Below are positions 8,252 through 17,791 of a stretch of 44,157 nt of DNA, one piece after another (the stretch's first letter is position 1; the number at the start of each line of letters is the position of its first letter). Origin of the DNA: Deltaproteobacteria bacterium (GTDB lineage Bacteria; Myxococcota; Myxococcia; Myxococcales; JAHFDP01); the NCBI GenBank assembly GCA_023248955.1, contig JAHFDP010000029.1, forward strand, positions 1-44,157. Direction: 5' to 3'. Both the position numbers and the translations under genes were made by a program. The notes beneath the pieces are model-generated. The model was not told the DNA's origin. It saw only the letters and a program-made list of their open reading frames with translations, and made no database searches.

Positions 8252-11200
8252 TTAAAACGGTACCGTCGGCACCAGTTTCGAAAGTCCCCAACACACGATC
8301 TGACCACCGGCCATGGCGCACGTCTGACTCTCGCCCGTTGCAATGGCCTGAACACCCGACGTGAGTCCGATTACCGCAACTGGGTTTTTACTGTCCACGG
8401 TTGAGTTATTTCCAAGCTCGCCCGTGGCATTTCTGCCCCAGCACGAAACGCCTCCGTTCACCAGTGCGCAGGTGTGCGATCCGCCCGCTGCGATAGCGTG
8501 AACCCCAGAAGTGAGCCCCACCACGGTGACTGCCGAAGTGCTGTCGTTGAGCGTCCCATCACCGAGCTGTCCGTAATTATTGGTGCCCCAGCAGGAGACG
8601 CCGCCTTTGACGAGCGCGCAGTTGTGATCGAGACCAGCCGTGATGGCCTGAACACCAGCACCGGCAGCCAATCCGCTGACCGGGTAGACGCCGCGATACG
8701 GATAGTTGTGATTGCCACCCCACGAACTGTTGCCCCAGCAAAAAACGCCTCCACCTGTTAGGGCGCAGGTATTGAAGTCGCCCGCCGCAAGGGTCTGAAC
8801 ATCGGAGAGGCCGCACGGTTGATAGCTGCCGGGAACGAATTGGGCACCGTAACAAGCAGAGATCTGGTTGTAAAAGTCGTCGCCGAAGCAGACCGGAGTT
8901 CCCCGCCAGAGCGCGCATGCATGGAGCGATCCCGCGGTAACGGACTGCAAGTCCCAGTTAAGACCGCCCCAAACTCCGCTCGAGTCAAATCCGCCCCAAC
9001 ACCGGACGGTGCCATCGACGAGCGCGCAGGTGGTTTTGCTGTTCGCCGCGATGCTCTGGACGCCGCCCGCAAAAGGGGATCCGTAGATGGTTGAGGTTCC
9101 GTTTGTGCCGAGCTGCCCCTTGTCGTTCTTTCCCCAACAACGCATGCCGCCACCGCTGGCCACACAAAAGTGGCCATCTCCGACCGCGAGCCCGGTAAGC
9201 AGTTTGCCGAAACCGCTGACCTGCACTGGGCTGTTTTGCTGCGTCCCGGAGTTGTCGCCCAAATCGCCGAATAGGTTATCGCCCCAGCATTTGAGCGCGC
9301 CATTGGCCACCGCGCACGTGTGGCCATAACCAGCGGTGACAGCCTGCACGCCGCTGGTTAGGCCCGCCACATTCACGGGCACCAAACTCGAGTTCGTGGA
9401 GTTGTTTCCGAGCAGACCCACCGCGTTGTTGCCCCAACATTGCAATCCGCCGCTCACCACCGCGCAGGTGTGCAGCTGCCCCGCGGCGATGGATAGCGGC
9501 GCGCCGGTAGCGTACTGCGTCGGGTGCACGGAGACGAGCGCGACCTGGAGTGGAGCGCTACTTGGTGTGGTCTTGTTGTTGCCCAGCTGGCCAGCGCTGT
9601 TGTCACCCCAGCACCAGAGGCTCCCATTGGAAACCGCGCAGCTGTGGTTTTCGCCTAGCGCGAGAGTCTGCGCACCGCTTGTCAATGCGCTCACCGAAAC
9701 GGGAACCAGGCGGTCGATCGCACTGTTGTCACCAAGCTGCCCATAGAGATTACTGCCCCAGCACTTGAGGCCCCCATTCGCAACTGCACAAGTGTGGCCT
9801 CCCGCGGCGGCGAGCGTCTGCACGCCCGAGAGGCCGGCGACGGAAACAGGGATGTTGCTACTCACGGTGTTGTTGTTGCCGAGCTCGCCTTCGTCGTTGC
9901 GGCCCCAGCACTTGACGGTGCCGTCGACCAACGCGCAGCTGTGGTATTGACCCGCAACGATGGCTTGTACACCTGCACCGAGCCCAGACACCGGAGCGGG
10001 CGTAGCGCTCGATATGTTCGTGTTGTTGCCAATCTGGCCCTCGCTGTTTCGGCCCCAACAGAGAACAGCGCCATTCACCAACGCGCAGGAGTGGCCCTCG
10101 CCTGCCGCGACGGCCTGAGCACCGTCGCTAACACCGACCACCTGAACAGGCACAGCGCTCTGGGACAGTCCAGACACTGTTCCAAGCTGACCATAGCGGT
10201 TGTCGCCCCAGCACTGGACGCCGCCATTGGCCAAGGCACAGGTGTGGTAGGCGCCAGCGGCAAAGCTCGACGCGCCAACCATATTGGTGACCAGATTGAC
10301 CGTCATAAGCGCCACGTTCGAAGCGCCACCGCCCGGCGACGGATTGATCACGCTCACCGCGTAGCTTCCGCCGTTCAGTACATCGATCGCTGAAATCGAA
10401 GCCACGAGTTGCGAAGCAACCAGCGTTGTGGCGCGCTTGGCGCCGGCCCAGACGATTTGGGAACCGGACAAGAAGTTGCTGCCATTGACCGTGAGCGTGA
10501 ATGCCGTCGCGGGGTCCACGGCCGTTGGGGAAAGGCTGGAAATGATCGGCAGGGGATTTCCCACGGTGAACGGCATCGAAGCGGAACCGCCACCAGGAGA
10601 AGCGTTGATCACTGAAATGTTGAACGTTCCCAGTTTGGATAGCTGGATGGCCGGGATCGTAGCGGCATATTGAGTGGGCCCAACATATTGCAACGCACTA
10701 CAGGCGCCCGAACCGCACATCAATTGGGAGCTGCCAAAGAATCCGGTTCCGTGAATCGTGATGGCGAGGCTGGCGGAACCGACTACCGCCGAATTGGGTT
10801 CGACGCTGCTGATCGTCGGTTGGGGATTGGTCACGCCAAAATAGAGAGACGGGCTCGACACGCCGCCACCCGGCGTCGGATTCGTCACCGTCACGGGGTA
10901 AGCACCGATCCCTGCCGAAGCAATGTCCGCTGCCAGGATGGTGGCGATGAGGGTCGTGCTCGATTGGAAAACCGTGGCCCGCGGCGCACCGTTCCAGTTG
11001 ACGGCCGAGGTGAGTACAAATTTCGTACCGGTCACCGTCAGCATGAAGTCTGGGCCGCCGGTCGTTGCTGCGTTGGGCGCAAGCAGCGTTGCGGTGGGTA
11101 GCGGATTCGTCACCAGAAACGTCAACGCAGGCGTCGACGTCCCGCCACCGGGAATGGGGTTTGTTACCGTGACCGGAACCGACCCTCCGCCGGCGATATC

Positions 11201-12544
11201 CGCGGCGGCGATTTGCGCCACGAGCTCTGTCGGGGAACCGAACGTGGTCGTCTTGGGGGCCCCGTTCCAATTCACCGCCGCGCCCGGCACGAAATTCTTT
11301 CCGGTCACGGTGAGGGAGAAGCTGGGCCCCGCGGCGATCGAAGCAGTGGGTGCAGCACTCGAAACCAAGGGCGTCGGATTGTTCACCGCGAACTTCACTG
11401 TCGGATCGGACAGACCACCCCCTGGCGTGGGGTTTTGCACCGCCAGCGTCGCGTAACCCCCAGCAGCAACGTCTTCTGCTGCGACGTCAAGCAAGAGTTC
11501 ACTTTTCGACTTAAATGTCGCCTGGCGCACGGTGCCGTTCCAGGCCACTGAAGAACCTTCGACGAAATTTATACCCGTGAGGGTTAACGTAAACGCCGCC
11601 GCGCCCATCTCGACGGACTGCGGCGAAACACTACTTAGCGTTGGGACAGGGTTTTCGACCGTGAAGCGAGTCGCATTGGAGGTTCCGCCACCCGGCGTAT
11701 CGTTCTGCACGGTCACATCGACCAACGCTGCCGTCGCAAGATAAGCAGCTGGAATCTCCGCGGTCAGGCGAGTCGCGTCGACAAACGTGCTCTTGCATGG
11801 CTGGCCTCCCCACTGCACCATAGATCCAGCCACAAAATGGGTGCCGGTCACCGTCAAGGCGAGCGCTGCTGCGCCCAGCGTCACCGAGGCCGGATCGACC
11901 GCACTGGTCGTTGGTATGGGGTTCGCCACGGCGAAATCGAGGGTGCTGACGCTCAGACCGCCGCCAGGCGTCGGGTTCTGTACCGTAACCTTCACCACCT
12001 TCGCGATGGCCACGTCGTTCGCGGAGATGGTGGCCGTCAAGTTTCCCTGCACCAATAGGGTGGGGCGGACCCGGTCGGCCCACTGCACCTGCGATCCAGC
12101 CACGAAGTTGGTGCCCATCACGGTGAGCGTGAAAGCGCCGCTGTCCACGAGGAGTGTTGCGGGCCGCAGCGCGGTCGGCGCCGGCAGCGGGTTGTTGACG
12201 ACGAAGGGGAGAACCTCCGATTCGCCTCCACCGGGTGCTGAATTCGAAGCGGTGATGTTAACGATGCGTGCGGTGGCAACATCCACCGCGCTGACCGCGA
12301 GCGTCAGCTGCTTTTCGCTCACAAAAATGGCGGGCCGCAGCTTGTTGTTCCAACGGATCGTCGTCCCATTCACAAAACCAGTCCCGTTGATCAGGAGATT
12401 GAAATCCTTCTCGCCGGCAGTGGCCGCGGCGGGAACGAATCCGTCAATGGTAGGCACCGGATTGGTCGCACGAGAGGCGCCACCACCGTGACAAGCTTCC
12501 GCGACGAAGGCAAGACACAACAAGGCAAAGACTTGGCGGAACAC
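8252..12544 (-). CDS. Giant lipoprotein with 8 TIG/IPT and 14 RCC1-like repeats
   Basis: A 1430-residue exported protein. The start is GTG 12544, 4 nt after GGAGG. The signal MFRQVFALLCLAFVAEAC points to Cys18, though AEAC is a poor lipobox. Residues about 29-750 contain eight Ig-like TIG repeats of about 90 residues, each opening NPxPT and closing NPTPGGG. Residues about 755-1425 contain 14 repeats of about 45-55 residues with the core HTCALxNGGVxCWGxNxxGQLG, an RCC1/BLIP-II-like seven-bladed propeller unit; fourteen suggests two complete propellers. The paired Cys in each blade could form disulphides. The role is probably adhesion or protein binding at the surface. It is co-transcribed behind the LamG-like lipoprotein gene, 23 bp upstream. 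Confidence 0.88.
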   Translation of the reverse strand: MFRQVFALLCLAFVAEACHGGGASRATNPVPTIDGFVPAAATAGEKDFNLLINGTGFVNGTTIRWNNKLRPAIFVSEKQLTLAVSAVDVATARIVNITASNSAPGGGESEVLPFVVNNPLPAPTALRPATLLVDSGAFTLTVMGTNFVAGSQVQWADRVRPTLLVQGNLTATISANDVAIAKVVKVTVQNPTPGGGLSVSTLDFAVANPIPTTSAVDPASVTLGAAALALTVTGTHFVAGSMVQWGGQPCKSTFVDATRLTAEIPAAYLATAALVDVTVQNDTPGGGTSNATRFTVENPVPTLSSVSPQSVEMGAAAFTLTLTGINFVEGSSVAWNGTVRQATFKSKSELLLDVAAEDVAAGGYATLAVQNPTPGGGLSDPTVKFAVNNPTPLVSSAAPTASIAAGPSFSLTVTGKNFVPGAAVNWNGAPKTTTFGSPTELVAQIAAADIAGGGSVPVTVTNPIPGGGTSTPALTFLVTNPLPTATLLAPNAATTGGPDFMLTVTGTKFVLTSAVNWNGAPRATVFQSSTTLIATILAADIASAGIGAYPVTVTNPTPGGGVSSPSLYFGVTNPQPTISSVEPNSAVVGSASLAITIHGTGFFGSSQLMCGSGACSALQYVGPTQYAATIPAIQLSKLGTFNISVINASPGGGSASMPFTVGNPLPIISSLSPTAVDPATAFTLTVNGSNFLSGSQIVWAGAKRATTLVASQLVASISAIDVLNGGSYAVSVINPSPGGGASNVALMTVNLVTNMVGASSFAAGAYHTCALANGGVQCWGDNRYGQLGTVSGLSQSAVPVQVVGVSDGAQAVAAGEGHSCALVNGAVLCWGRNSEGQIGNNTNISSATPAPVSGLGAGVQAIVAGQYHSCALVDGTVKCWGRNDEGELGNNNTVSSNIPVSVAGLSGVQTLAAAGGHTCAVANGGLKCWGSNLYGQLGDNSAIDRLVPVSVSALTSGAQTLALGENHSCAVSNGSLWCWGDNSAGQLGNNKTTPSSAPLQVALVSVHPTQYATGAPLSIAAGQLHTCAVVSGGLQCWGNNAVGLLGNNSTNSSLVPVNVAGLTSGVQAVTAGYGHTCAVANGALKCWGDNLFGDLGDNSGTQQNSPVQVSGFGKLLTGLAVGDGHFCVASGGGMRCWGKNDKGQLGTNGTSTIYGSPFAGGVQSIAANSKTTCALVDGTVRCWGGFDSSGVWGGLNWDLQSVTAGSLHACALWRGTPVCFGDDFYNQISACYGAQFVPGSYQPCGLSDVQTLAAGDFNTCALTGGGVFCWGNSSWGGNHNYPYRGVYPVSGLAAGAGVQAITAGLDHNCALVKGGVSCWGTNNYGQLGDGTLNDSTSAVTVVGLTSGVHAIAAGGSHTCALVNGGVSCWGRNATGELGNNSTVDSKNPVAVIGLTSGVQAIATGESQTCAMAGGQIVCWGLSKLVPTVPF

Positions 12545-12567
12545 GCATCCTCCGGTTGTCTAAGATC

Positions 12568-15500
12568 TTACGGTGCTGCGTTCTTATAGGGATGTCCCGA
12601 CGGGAGCGATCCTTGCAAGCCCCATTTCCAGGCCAGTTCGCCCTCGACGAATTGACGTTCGGACGTGGTGACGACGCGGTTGAAGACGCGAACTTCGGCG
12701 AAGTAGGAATCGACATACTGAACCTGGTGTGAATCGACGGCATTACCGGTGCCGCCGATGCCACACCAATCCCCGGCGCTCCCTGAGCCGAGGACAATGT
12801 TCCAGGCAGCGTCGCTCCCCGATGGGTAGCTGATGGTGGCCGCGGTGCCGTTGGACCAGACATTCGATCCGTGTGTGCTGCTGGATGTCCAGTCGAGCAC
12901 CTGCCACGATCCGGATCCGGCGATTCCCGTCAGAGTGGCCCGTGTATCCGCGTTCCAACCGCCAAGGATGTCAAAGGCATTGGCGCTTTGCCCCCCGTAA
13001 TACCCAATTTCTATACCGATACAGGCGCCGGCACCGGCGGCACAGGTGCCGCTTCCGAAGTTGAGCGGGTAATAGCCAGTCGTGTAGGTCAACGCTGTAG
13101 GGAGCTGGTAGACCGAAAAGACGCTCAAGTTGCTCAGCGCAGACGTGGTCGGGAACTGCAGGATCTGCGAGCTAGAAGCGGTGAAGGAGAGAACGGTGTT
13201 GCTGTTGAGCGCCACCGAACCGTAGTTTGGCTTCTTCGAGCTGGTGGCCTGCGTTGCGTTGTAGCCATTACCGCTCTTGTCGGCCCAGGTCGCGACGCGG
13301 TTGCTGCCATCTTTGGTGATGGTGGTGCTATCGGCGGCGTCCAGGAAGAGGAACGTTCCCGAAGGCTCGACATAGTATTTTACCGAACCGCTGGTGCCGC
13401 CGCCCGGCGTCCCGTTCGTAACGGTGATGGCGTTGGTTCCGACGCTGGTGATGTCCGAGGCGTTGATGGTCGCGGTGAGCTGCGTGGCGCTGACCGCCGT
13501 GCTGGTCCGAGCCGAGCCGGCCCAGTTGACGCTGGAGGTGGCGACGAAATTGGTCCCAGAAACGGTGATCGTGAAGGCGCTTCCGCCGGCCGATCCCCAG
13601 GTTGGGCTGACGCTGGTCACTGTGGGCGACGGATTGGTGGCGCTGACGGTGAAGGTCAGCCCGTTCGAGGTTCCACCCGGTGAAGGGGTGCTGGTTGCCA
13701 CGGTGACGCTGGGTGTTCCTGTCGAGGTGAAATCCGACGAGGGAATCGTCGCCGTGACTTGGGTGGGGCTTACGTAGGTTGTGGTGCGCGCGGATCCGCC
13801 CCAATTCACCGTGGCCGACGCGTTGAAGTTGCTGCCGTTGACCGTGAGGGTCAGCTGCGATGCATTTTGTAGCGCGAACCAGGGCGTGATTCTGGTGACC
13901 GCTGGCGCGGTATTCGAAGGCGTGGCGTTTTTCCAGGGATGGCCACTGGGGAGCGAGCTCTGCAGGCCCCACTTCCAGGCCTCCACGCCCTCGAGAAGTT
14001 GCCGTTCGGAGGTGGTGAGCACGCGGTTGTAGACGCGCACTTCGGCGAAGTAGGAATCGACATACTGAACCTGGTGTGAATCGACGGCATTACCGGTGCC
14101 GCCGATGCCACACCAATCCCCGGCGCTCCCTGAGCCGAGGACAATGTTCCAGGCAGCGTCGCTCCCCGATGGGTAGCTGATGGTGGCCGCGGTGCCGTTG
14201 GACCAGACATTCGATCCGTGTGTGCTGCTGGATGTCCAGTCGAGCACCTGCCACGATCCGGATCCGGCGATTCCCGTCAGAGTGGCCCGTGTATCCGCGT
14301 TCCAACCGCCAAGGATGTCAAAGGCATTGGCGCTTTGCCCCCCGTAATACCCAATTTCTATACCGATACAGGCGCCGGCACCGGCGGCACAGGTGCCGCT
14401 TCCGAAGTTGAGCGGGTAATAGCCAGTCGTGTAGGTCAACGCTGTAGGGAGCTGGTAGACCGAAAAGACGCTCAAGTTGCTCAGCGCAGACGTGGTCGGG
14501 AACTGCAGGATCTGCGAGCTAGAAGCGGTGAAGGAGAGGACGTTGATTCCATTGAGTGTATAGGACCCGTAGAGCGGCTTCTTCGAGGTGGTTGCTTGGG
14601 TCGCGTTGTAGCCGTTTCCGCTGGAGTCGGCCCAGGTCGCAACGCGGTTGCTGCCGTCTTTGGTAATGGTGCTGTTGTCCGAGGCGTCAAGCAACAGAAA
14701 GGCGCCGCTGGGATTCACCAGAAAGTTCTGCGCGCCGCTCGCACTGCCTCCGGAATTGTTCGCGGTGATGGCGAAGGAACCCGCGCTGGCAACATCGGAT
14801 GCGTTAATCGTGGCGGTGAGTTGCGTTGCGCTGACGAAGGTGGTGGTGCGGCCAGACCCGGCCCAGTTCACCGAGGCGCCGGAAAGAAATCCCGAGCCGT
14901 TCACGGTAAGCGTGAAGCCGGCCGCGCCGGCGGTCGCCGAAACGGGGGTGATGTTGTTGACGGTAGGCGTGGCCGTACTGGCGGTGAAATTCTGACCGCC
15001 GCTGGTACCGCCGCCTGGAGCCGGCGTGGTGACTGTAACGCTGGTAGTCGCCGCCGAAGCGATGTCCGACGCCGTGATCGAAGCGGTGAGCTGTGTCGCG
15101 CTCACGTAGCTGGTCGTCCGACTGCTGCCACCCCACTTGACCGTGGAGGCCGCGAAGAAGTTGGTGCCATTCACGGTCAGCGTGAATCCAGTGCCACCGG
15201 CCGTTCCCGACGTTGGGCTGATGCTGCTCGTGGTGGGCGCCGAGTAGATCTCGCCGATAAAAACGTTGGCTGAAATGTTGTGGGAGCCATCCTGGGTGTA
15301 GTCGGCGGGGTTCGATGTAGTGATACCACGCGCGACAAAGCCGCCCGCGTGGTAGCGCTTGCTGTACCACCAGGCCAGGCCGCCGTTGGGGTCATTGGCG
15401 GGGGTAGCGCTGACGTAGCCCATCAACGTCCCGGCGATATCGGGCTTGACGGTCAGCGCGTACATCGTGCCCACGGTCAGTGCCGTCCCCGGTGTCATGG

Positions 15501-16197
15501 GGATGAGAACGCGCGTTTTCAGGTTGAGCGTCGGGAGCACGGTCAGCGCACTCACGGATCCTGTCGCGTAAGCGTTGGTGGCTCCCTGGTCGTCGATGCC
15601 ACCCGAGCCAGTCAGGCTGTGAATTTCCGCCTTGATGTTCTGTCCCGAGCCACCCGCGGTCCGGATCAGATCCAACGCGACGAAAGTCACCATGCCTTGC
15701 GTGGCACCCGAACTTGGCGCCTGTGCTTTAAAGGTCTGCCCCACTTTTTGGAGTACACGGGTGTTGCTCTGGAGCGGAAAGCCGTTGCCCGAGATGACGC
15801 CGTTGCTGCCACCGCCGTTGGAAAGGCTGTTGACACCCTTGGAGATGGTAACCGTGGCCGTGCCGGTAGTGTTGCCCGCGCCGGTGTCGGTGACCGTCAC
15901 CGTGTCCGTTGCACCCGCTTGGCCGGGGCTGCCGGCGGTATAGAGACCAGTCGAGTCGATGCTACCCGCGGGGGAGGGTTGCAGCGCCCAGGTGTAGGGG
16001 CCGGTGCCCGTCGGCGTAAACAACTGCGTCTGCCCCTGCGCGAGCGTGGCGTTAGCGGGCGAAAGGATTGGATTTACGGCAGAAACGCGATGGCCGAGCG
16101 CTGAACCGTGGGGCATGCTTGGCTGCGCACAGGAAAAAAGGAGGAGCACGGCAGCGCCTGAAGGGATTACCTGCTGCAGAATAGGCTTAGAAGGCAT
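12568..16197 (-). CDS. Giant lipoprotein with TIG repeats and duplicated LamG-like domains
   Basis: A 1209-residue exported protein. ATG 16197 is preferred over an ATG 39 nt further up because it directly opens the signal MPSKPILQQVIPSGAAVLLLFSC (Cys23), and a possible -10 (TATGAT, 16224-16219) would put the transcription start downstream of the longer start. Order of parts: an Ig-like domain ending TATVTISKG, a beta-rich domain shared with the partial gene at 1-697, two TIG repeats, a LamG/concanavalin-like domain (FLLLDASDNSTITKDGSNR to EAWKWGL), two more TIG repeats and a second LamG-like domain of nearly the same sequence. LamG-like folds usually bind glycans or proteins, so a surface adhesin is likely. 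It heads an operon with the TIG/RCC1 gene. Confidence 0.87.
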   Translation of the reverse strand: MPSKPILQQVIPSGAAVLLLFSCAQPSMPHGSALGHRVSAVNPILSPANATLAQGQTQLFTPTGTGPYTWALQPSPAGSIDSTGLYTAGSPGQAGATDTVTVTDTGAGNTTGTATVTISKGVNSLSNGGGSNGVISGNGFPLQSNTRVLQKVGQTFKAQAPSSGATQGMVTFVALDLIRTAGGSGQNIKAEIHSLTGSGGIDDQGATNAYATGSVSALTVLPTLNLKTRVLIPMTPGTALTVGTMYALTVKPDIAGTLMGYVSATPANDPNGGLAWWYSKRYHAGGFVARGITTSNPADYTQDGSHNISANVFIGEIYSAPTTSSISPTSGTAGGTGFTLTVNGTNFFAASTVKWGGSSRTTSYVSATQLTASITASDIASAATTSVTVTTPAPGGGTSGGQNFTASTATPTVNNITPVSATAGAAGFTLTVNGSGFLSGASVNWAGSGRTTTFVSATQLTATINASDVASAGSFAITANNSGGSASGAQNFLVNPSGAFLLLDASDNSTITKDGSNRVATWADSSGNGYNATQATTSKKPLYGSYTLNGINVLSFTASSSQILQFPTTSALSNLSVFSVYQLPTALTYTTGYYPLNFGSGTCAAGAGACIGIEIGYYGGQSANAFDILGGWNADTRATLTGIAGSGSWQVLDWTSSSTHGSNVWSNGTAATISYPSGSDAAWNIVLGSGSAGDWCGIGGTGNAVDSHQVQYVDSYFAEVRVYNRVLTTSERQLLEGVEAWKWGLQSSLPSGHPWKNATPSNTAPAVTRITPWFALQNASQLTLTVNGSNFNASATVNWGGSARTTTYVSPTQVTATIPSSDFTSTGTPSVTVATSTPSPGGTSNGLTFTVSATNPSPTVTSVSPTWGSAGGSAFTITVSGTNFVATSSVNWAGSARTSTAVSATQLTATINASDITSVGTNAITVTNGTPGGGTSGSVKYYVEPSGTFLFLDAADSTTITKDGSNRVATWADKSGNGYNATQATSSKKPNYGSVALNSNTVLSFTASSSQILQFPTTSALSNLSVFSVYQLPTALTYTTGYYPLNFGSGTCAAGAGACIGIEIGYYGGQSANAFDILGGWNADTRATLTGIAGSGSWQVLDWTSSSTHGSNVWSNGTAATISYPSGSDAAWNIVLGSGSAGDWCGIGGTGNAVDSHQVQYVDSYFAEVRVFNRVVTTSERQFVEGELAWKWGLQGSLPSGHPYKNAAP
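12692..13191. repeat. Perfect 500-bp direct repeat, copy 1
   Basis: By reading, this segment is identical to 14039-14538 (offset 1347 bp). It encodes most of the second LamG-like domain of the 12568-16197 lipoprotein. On both sides the homology continues at protein level but the DNA diverges at once, for example at 13192 versus 14539. Confidence 0.9.
14039..14538. repeat. Perfect 500-bp direct repeat, copy 2
   Basis: The partner of 12692-13191, in the same orientation and frame. It encodes most of the first LamG-like domain. The sharp edges of identity suggest recent gene conversion or homogenising recombination. Confidence 0.9.
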
Positions 16198-16354
16198 ATT
16201 TAATCTTGTGTTCAAGCTATCATATCTGTCATCCAATCAACAAATAGACCCGTTGATCGAAAGTGATCACCAAAAGTCACCCGCACTATTCGGCGCCCTA
16301 GCGCCTCTGCCAGAAAATTTTGACGCCAGCTGAATTGGGCAGACAATCCCGCGC

Positions 16355-17782
16355 ATGCGCGCTCAAGTTTCCGAATCCGCTTCGTCCGATCTCGGTTCCG
16401 TAGGGTCGCCGTCGGTTCGCCAGGTGCGGCTGAACCGCATCGTCGTGAAGGACGGAGGCTGTGTCGTAGAAATCGACGGAAAGCAATTTTCCGTCGCCAA
16501 TTACAGTGCGTTCGGCTTGGCGATTCAGGTGCAGAATCCACGCGATCTGAAAGACGAGTACCGAGACGTTCCGCTCTTCTTGGAAGGAACGCTGATTGAT
16601 CGGCTCGCGCTGAACAGGGTCCGGGACGAGGCGACGGAGGGTGGATATACCGTTGCGTTTGAGATTCTGGGGGAGCCGCTGAAGTTGGCGAAGATGATGG
16701 CGATCGATCGCGCGCACCTGGTGATTCGGGAACACGCGACGGCGCTCGCGCGAGACGAAACTGTACCGGACACTTTCCGCGATCTCGTGTATCGAATTAA
16801 GGACTCCCTTGAGCACATCGAGAGTCTCGTCAATGGGCTGCGCAAGGGACAAGATCTCACGTCGGCCGAAGATGTTCTGGCCTTCGAGAACACCGTCACC
16901 GACGTCATCTCCGGACACATGAATGCGCTCCTTGCTCCGACGTTTGAGTCGCTGGCCAGGACACTCAAGAGCGCTCAGCCCAAGAGCGCGAAGATCGCCT
17001 ACGAGTTTTTTCGGGAACAACTCAAACACCTCATTTACCAGTCGCCGCTCTCCGAACGGGCCTTTCGAAAGCCTCTCGGATATCCGGGTGATTTCGAGAT
17101 GATGAATTTCATCTACCGTGCTGAAGATCACGGCGAGAGTCTCTTTGGAAAATGCCTTCACCAGTACTTCGTTCGTCATCCAAACGCGCAAGCTGTCAGA
17201 AATAGAGCGGACTATCTCAAGGCCCAAATTCGAGATGTGCTTGCGCGGCACAAGACAAAGGAGCCGCTGCAAATTCTTTCAGTCGCTTGTGGTCCGGCGC
17301 TGGAAGTTCAGATGCTCCTGAAGGAAGGTATCGATCGGAATAAGATCGAAATTCATCTCTTAGACCAGGACCTTTCCGCCCTCCAACACGCCCAACTTCA
17401 ATTGAGGACTACCGGAAAACGAATCGGTAATGGCCCACAAATTCACTACATTCACAAAACAATTAAAGAAGTGATCATCGGGGGCCTGAGCCGCAACTAC
17501 GACTTCATCTATTCCGCCGGGCTCTTCGATTACTTTTCAGACCCTGTTGCGCGTCTAGCTGCCGCGAAACTTCTCTCTCACGTCTCACCAGGTGGCCAAT
17601 TGGTGATCGGAAATTTCGCGGCGTCGCCGGGCCATCAGGGGCTCATGGAATTAGCGTTCGATTGGAATCTTATCTATCGAACTGAACAGGACCTGCGGCG
17701 ACTCTATCGCGATCTTGGCGAGAACGTGCGGGTCGACCACGAGCCGGAGCGAATCAATCTTTTCTTCGTCATTTCGAAATAA
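16355..17782 (+). CDS. PilZ-like domain fused to class I SAM-dependent methyltransferase
   Basis: A 475-residue cytoplasmic protein. Residues about 22-125 look like a PilZ domain: a beta-rich stretch with NYSAFG at 49-54 matching the [DN]xSxxG c-di-GMP motif, preceded by several Arg (RQVRLNR) that do not give a clean RxxxR. A helical segment follows (135-300) with the marked word KPLGYPGDFEMMNFIY (239-254). The methyltransferase core is at 305-475: motif I as LSVACGPALEV, an acidic end of strand 2 (HLLDQD), and YDFIYSAGLFDYFSD before SPGGQLVIGNF. The layout recalls fatty-acid methyltransferases such as PhcB, which makes 3-hydroxy fatty-acid methyl ester signals; that link is from memory and unproven. 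The cyclase gene follows after 9 bp. Confidence 0.8.
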   Translation: MRAQVSESASSDLGSVGSPSVRQVRLNRIVVKDGGCVVEIDGKQFSVANYSAFGLAIQVQNPRDLKDEYRDVPLFLEGTLIDRLALNRVRDEATEGGYTVAFEILGEPLKLAKMMAIDRAHLVIREHATALARDETVPDTFRDLVYRIKDSLEHIESLVNGLRKGQDLTSAEDVLAFENTVTDVISGHMNALLAPTFESLARTLKSAQPKSAKIAYEFFREQLKHLIYQSPLSERAFRKPLGYPGDFEMMNFIYRAEDHGESLFGKCLHQYFVRHPNAQAVRNRADYLKAQIRDVLARHKTKEPLQILSVACGPALEVQMLLKEGIDRNKIEIHLLDQDLSALQHAQLQLRTTGKRIGNGPQIHYIHKTIKEVIIGGLSRNYDFIYSAGLFDYFSDPVARLAAAKLLSHVSPGGQLVIGNFAASPGHQGLMELAFDWNLIYRTEQDLRRLYRDLGENVRVDHEPERINLFFVISK

Positions 17783-17791
17783 CTGGAACAA

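Noticed and set aside
14218-15273. Plus-strand open frame of 351 codons opposite the TIG/LamG gene
   Set aside because: Its first part is duplicated exactly at 12871 because of the DNA repeat, and its sequence is Arg/Gly-rich shadow without domains.
8252-16197. CRISPR-like or tandem DNA repeats in the giant lipoprotein genes
   Set aside because: The repeats are protein domains of 45-90 residues with diverged DNA, apart from the single 500-bp pair reported.
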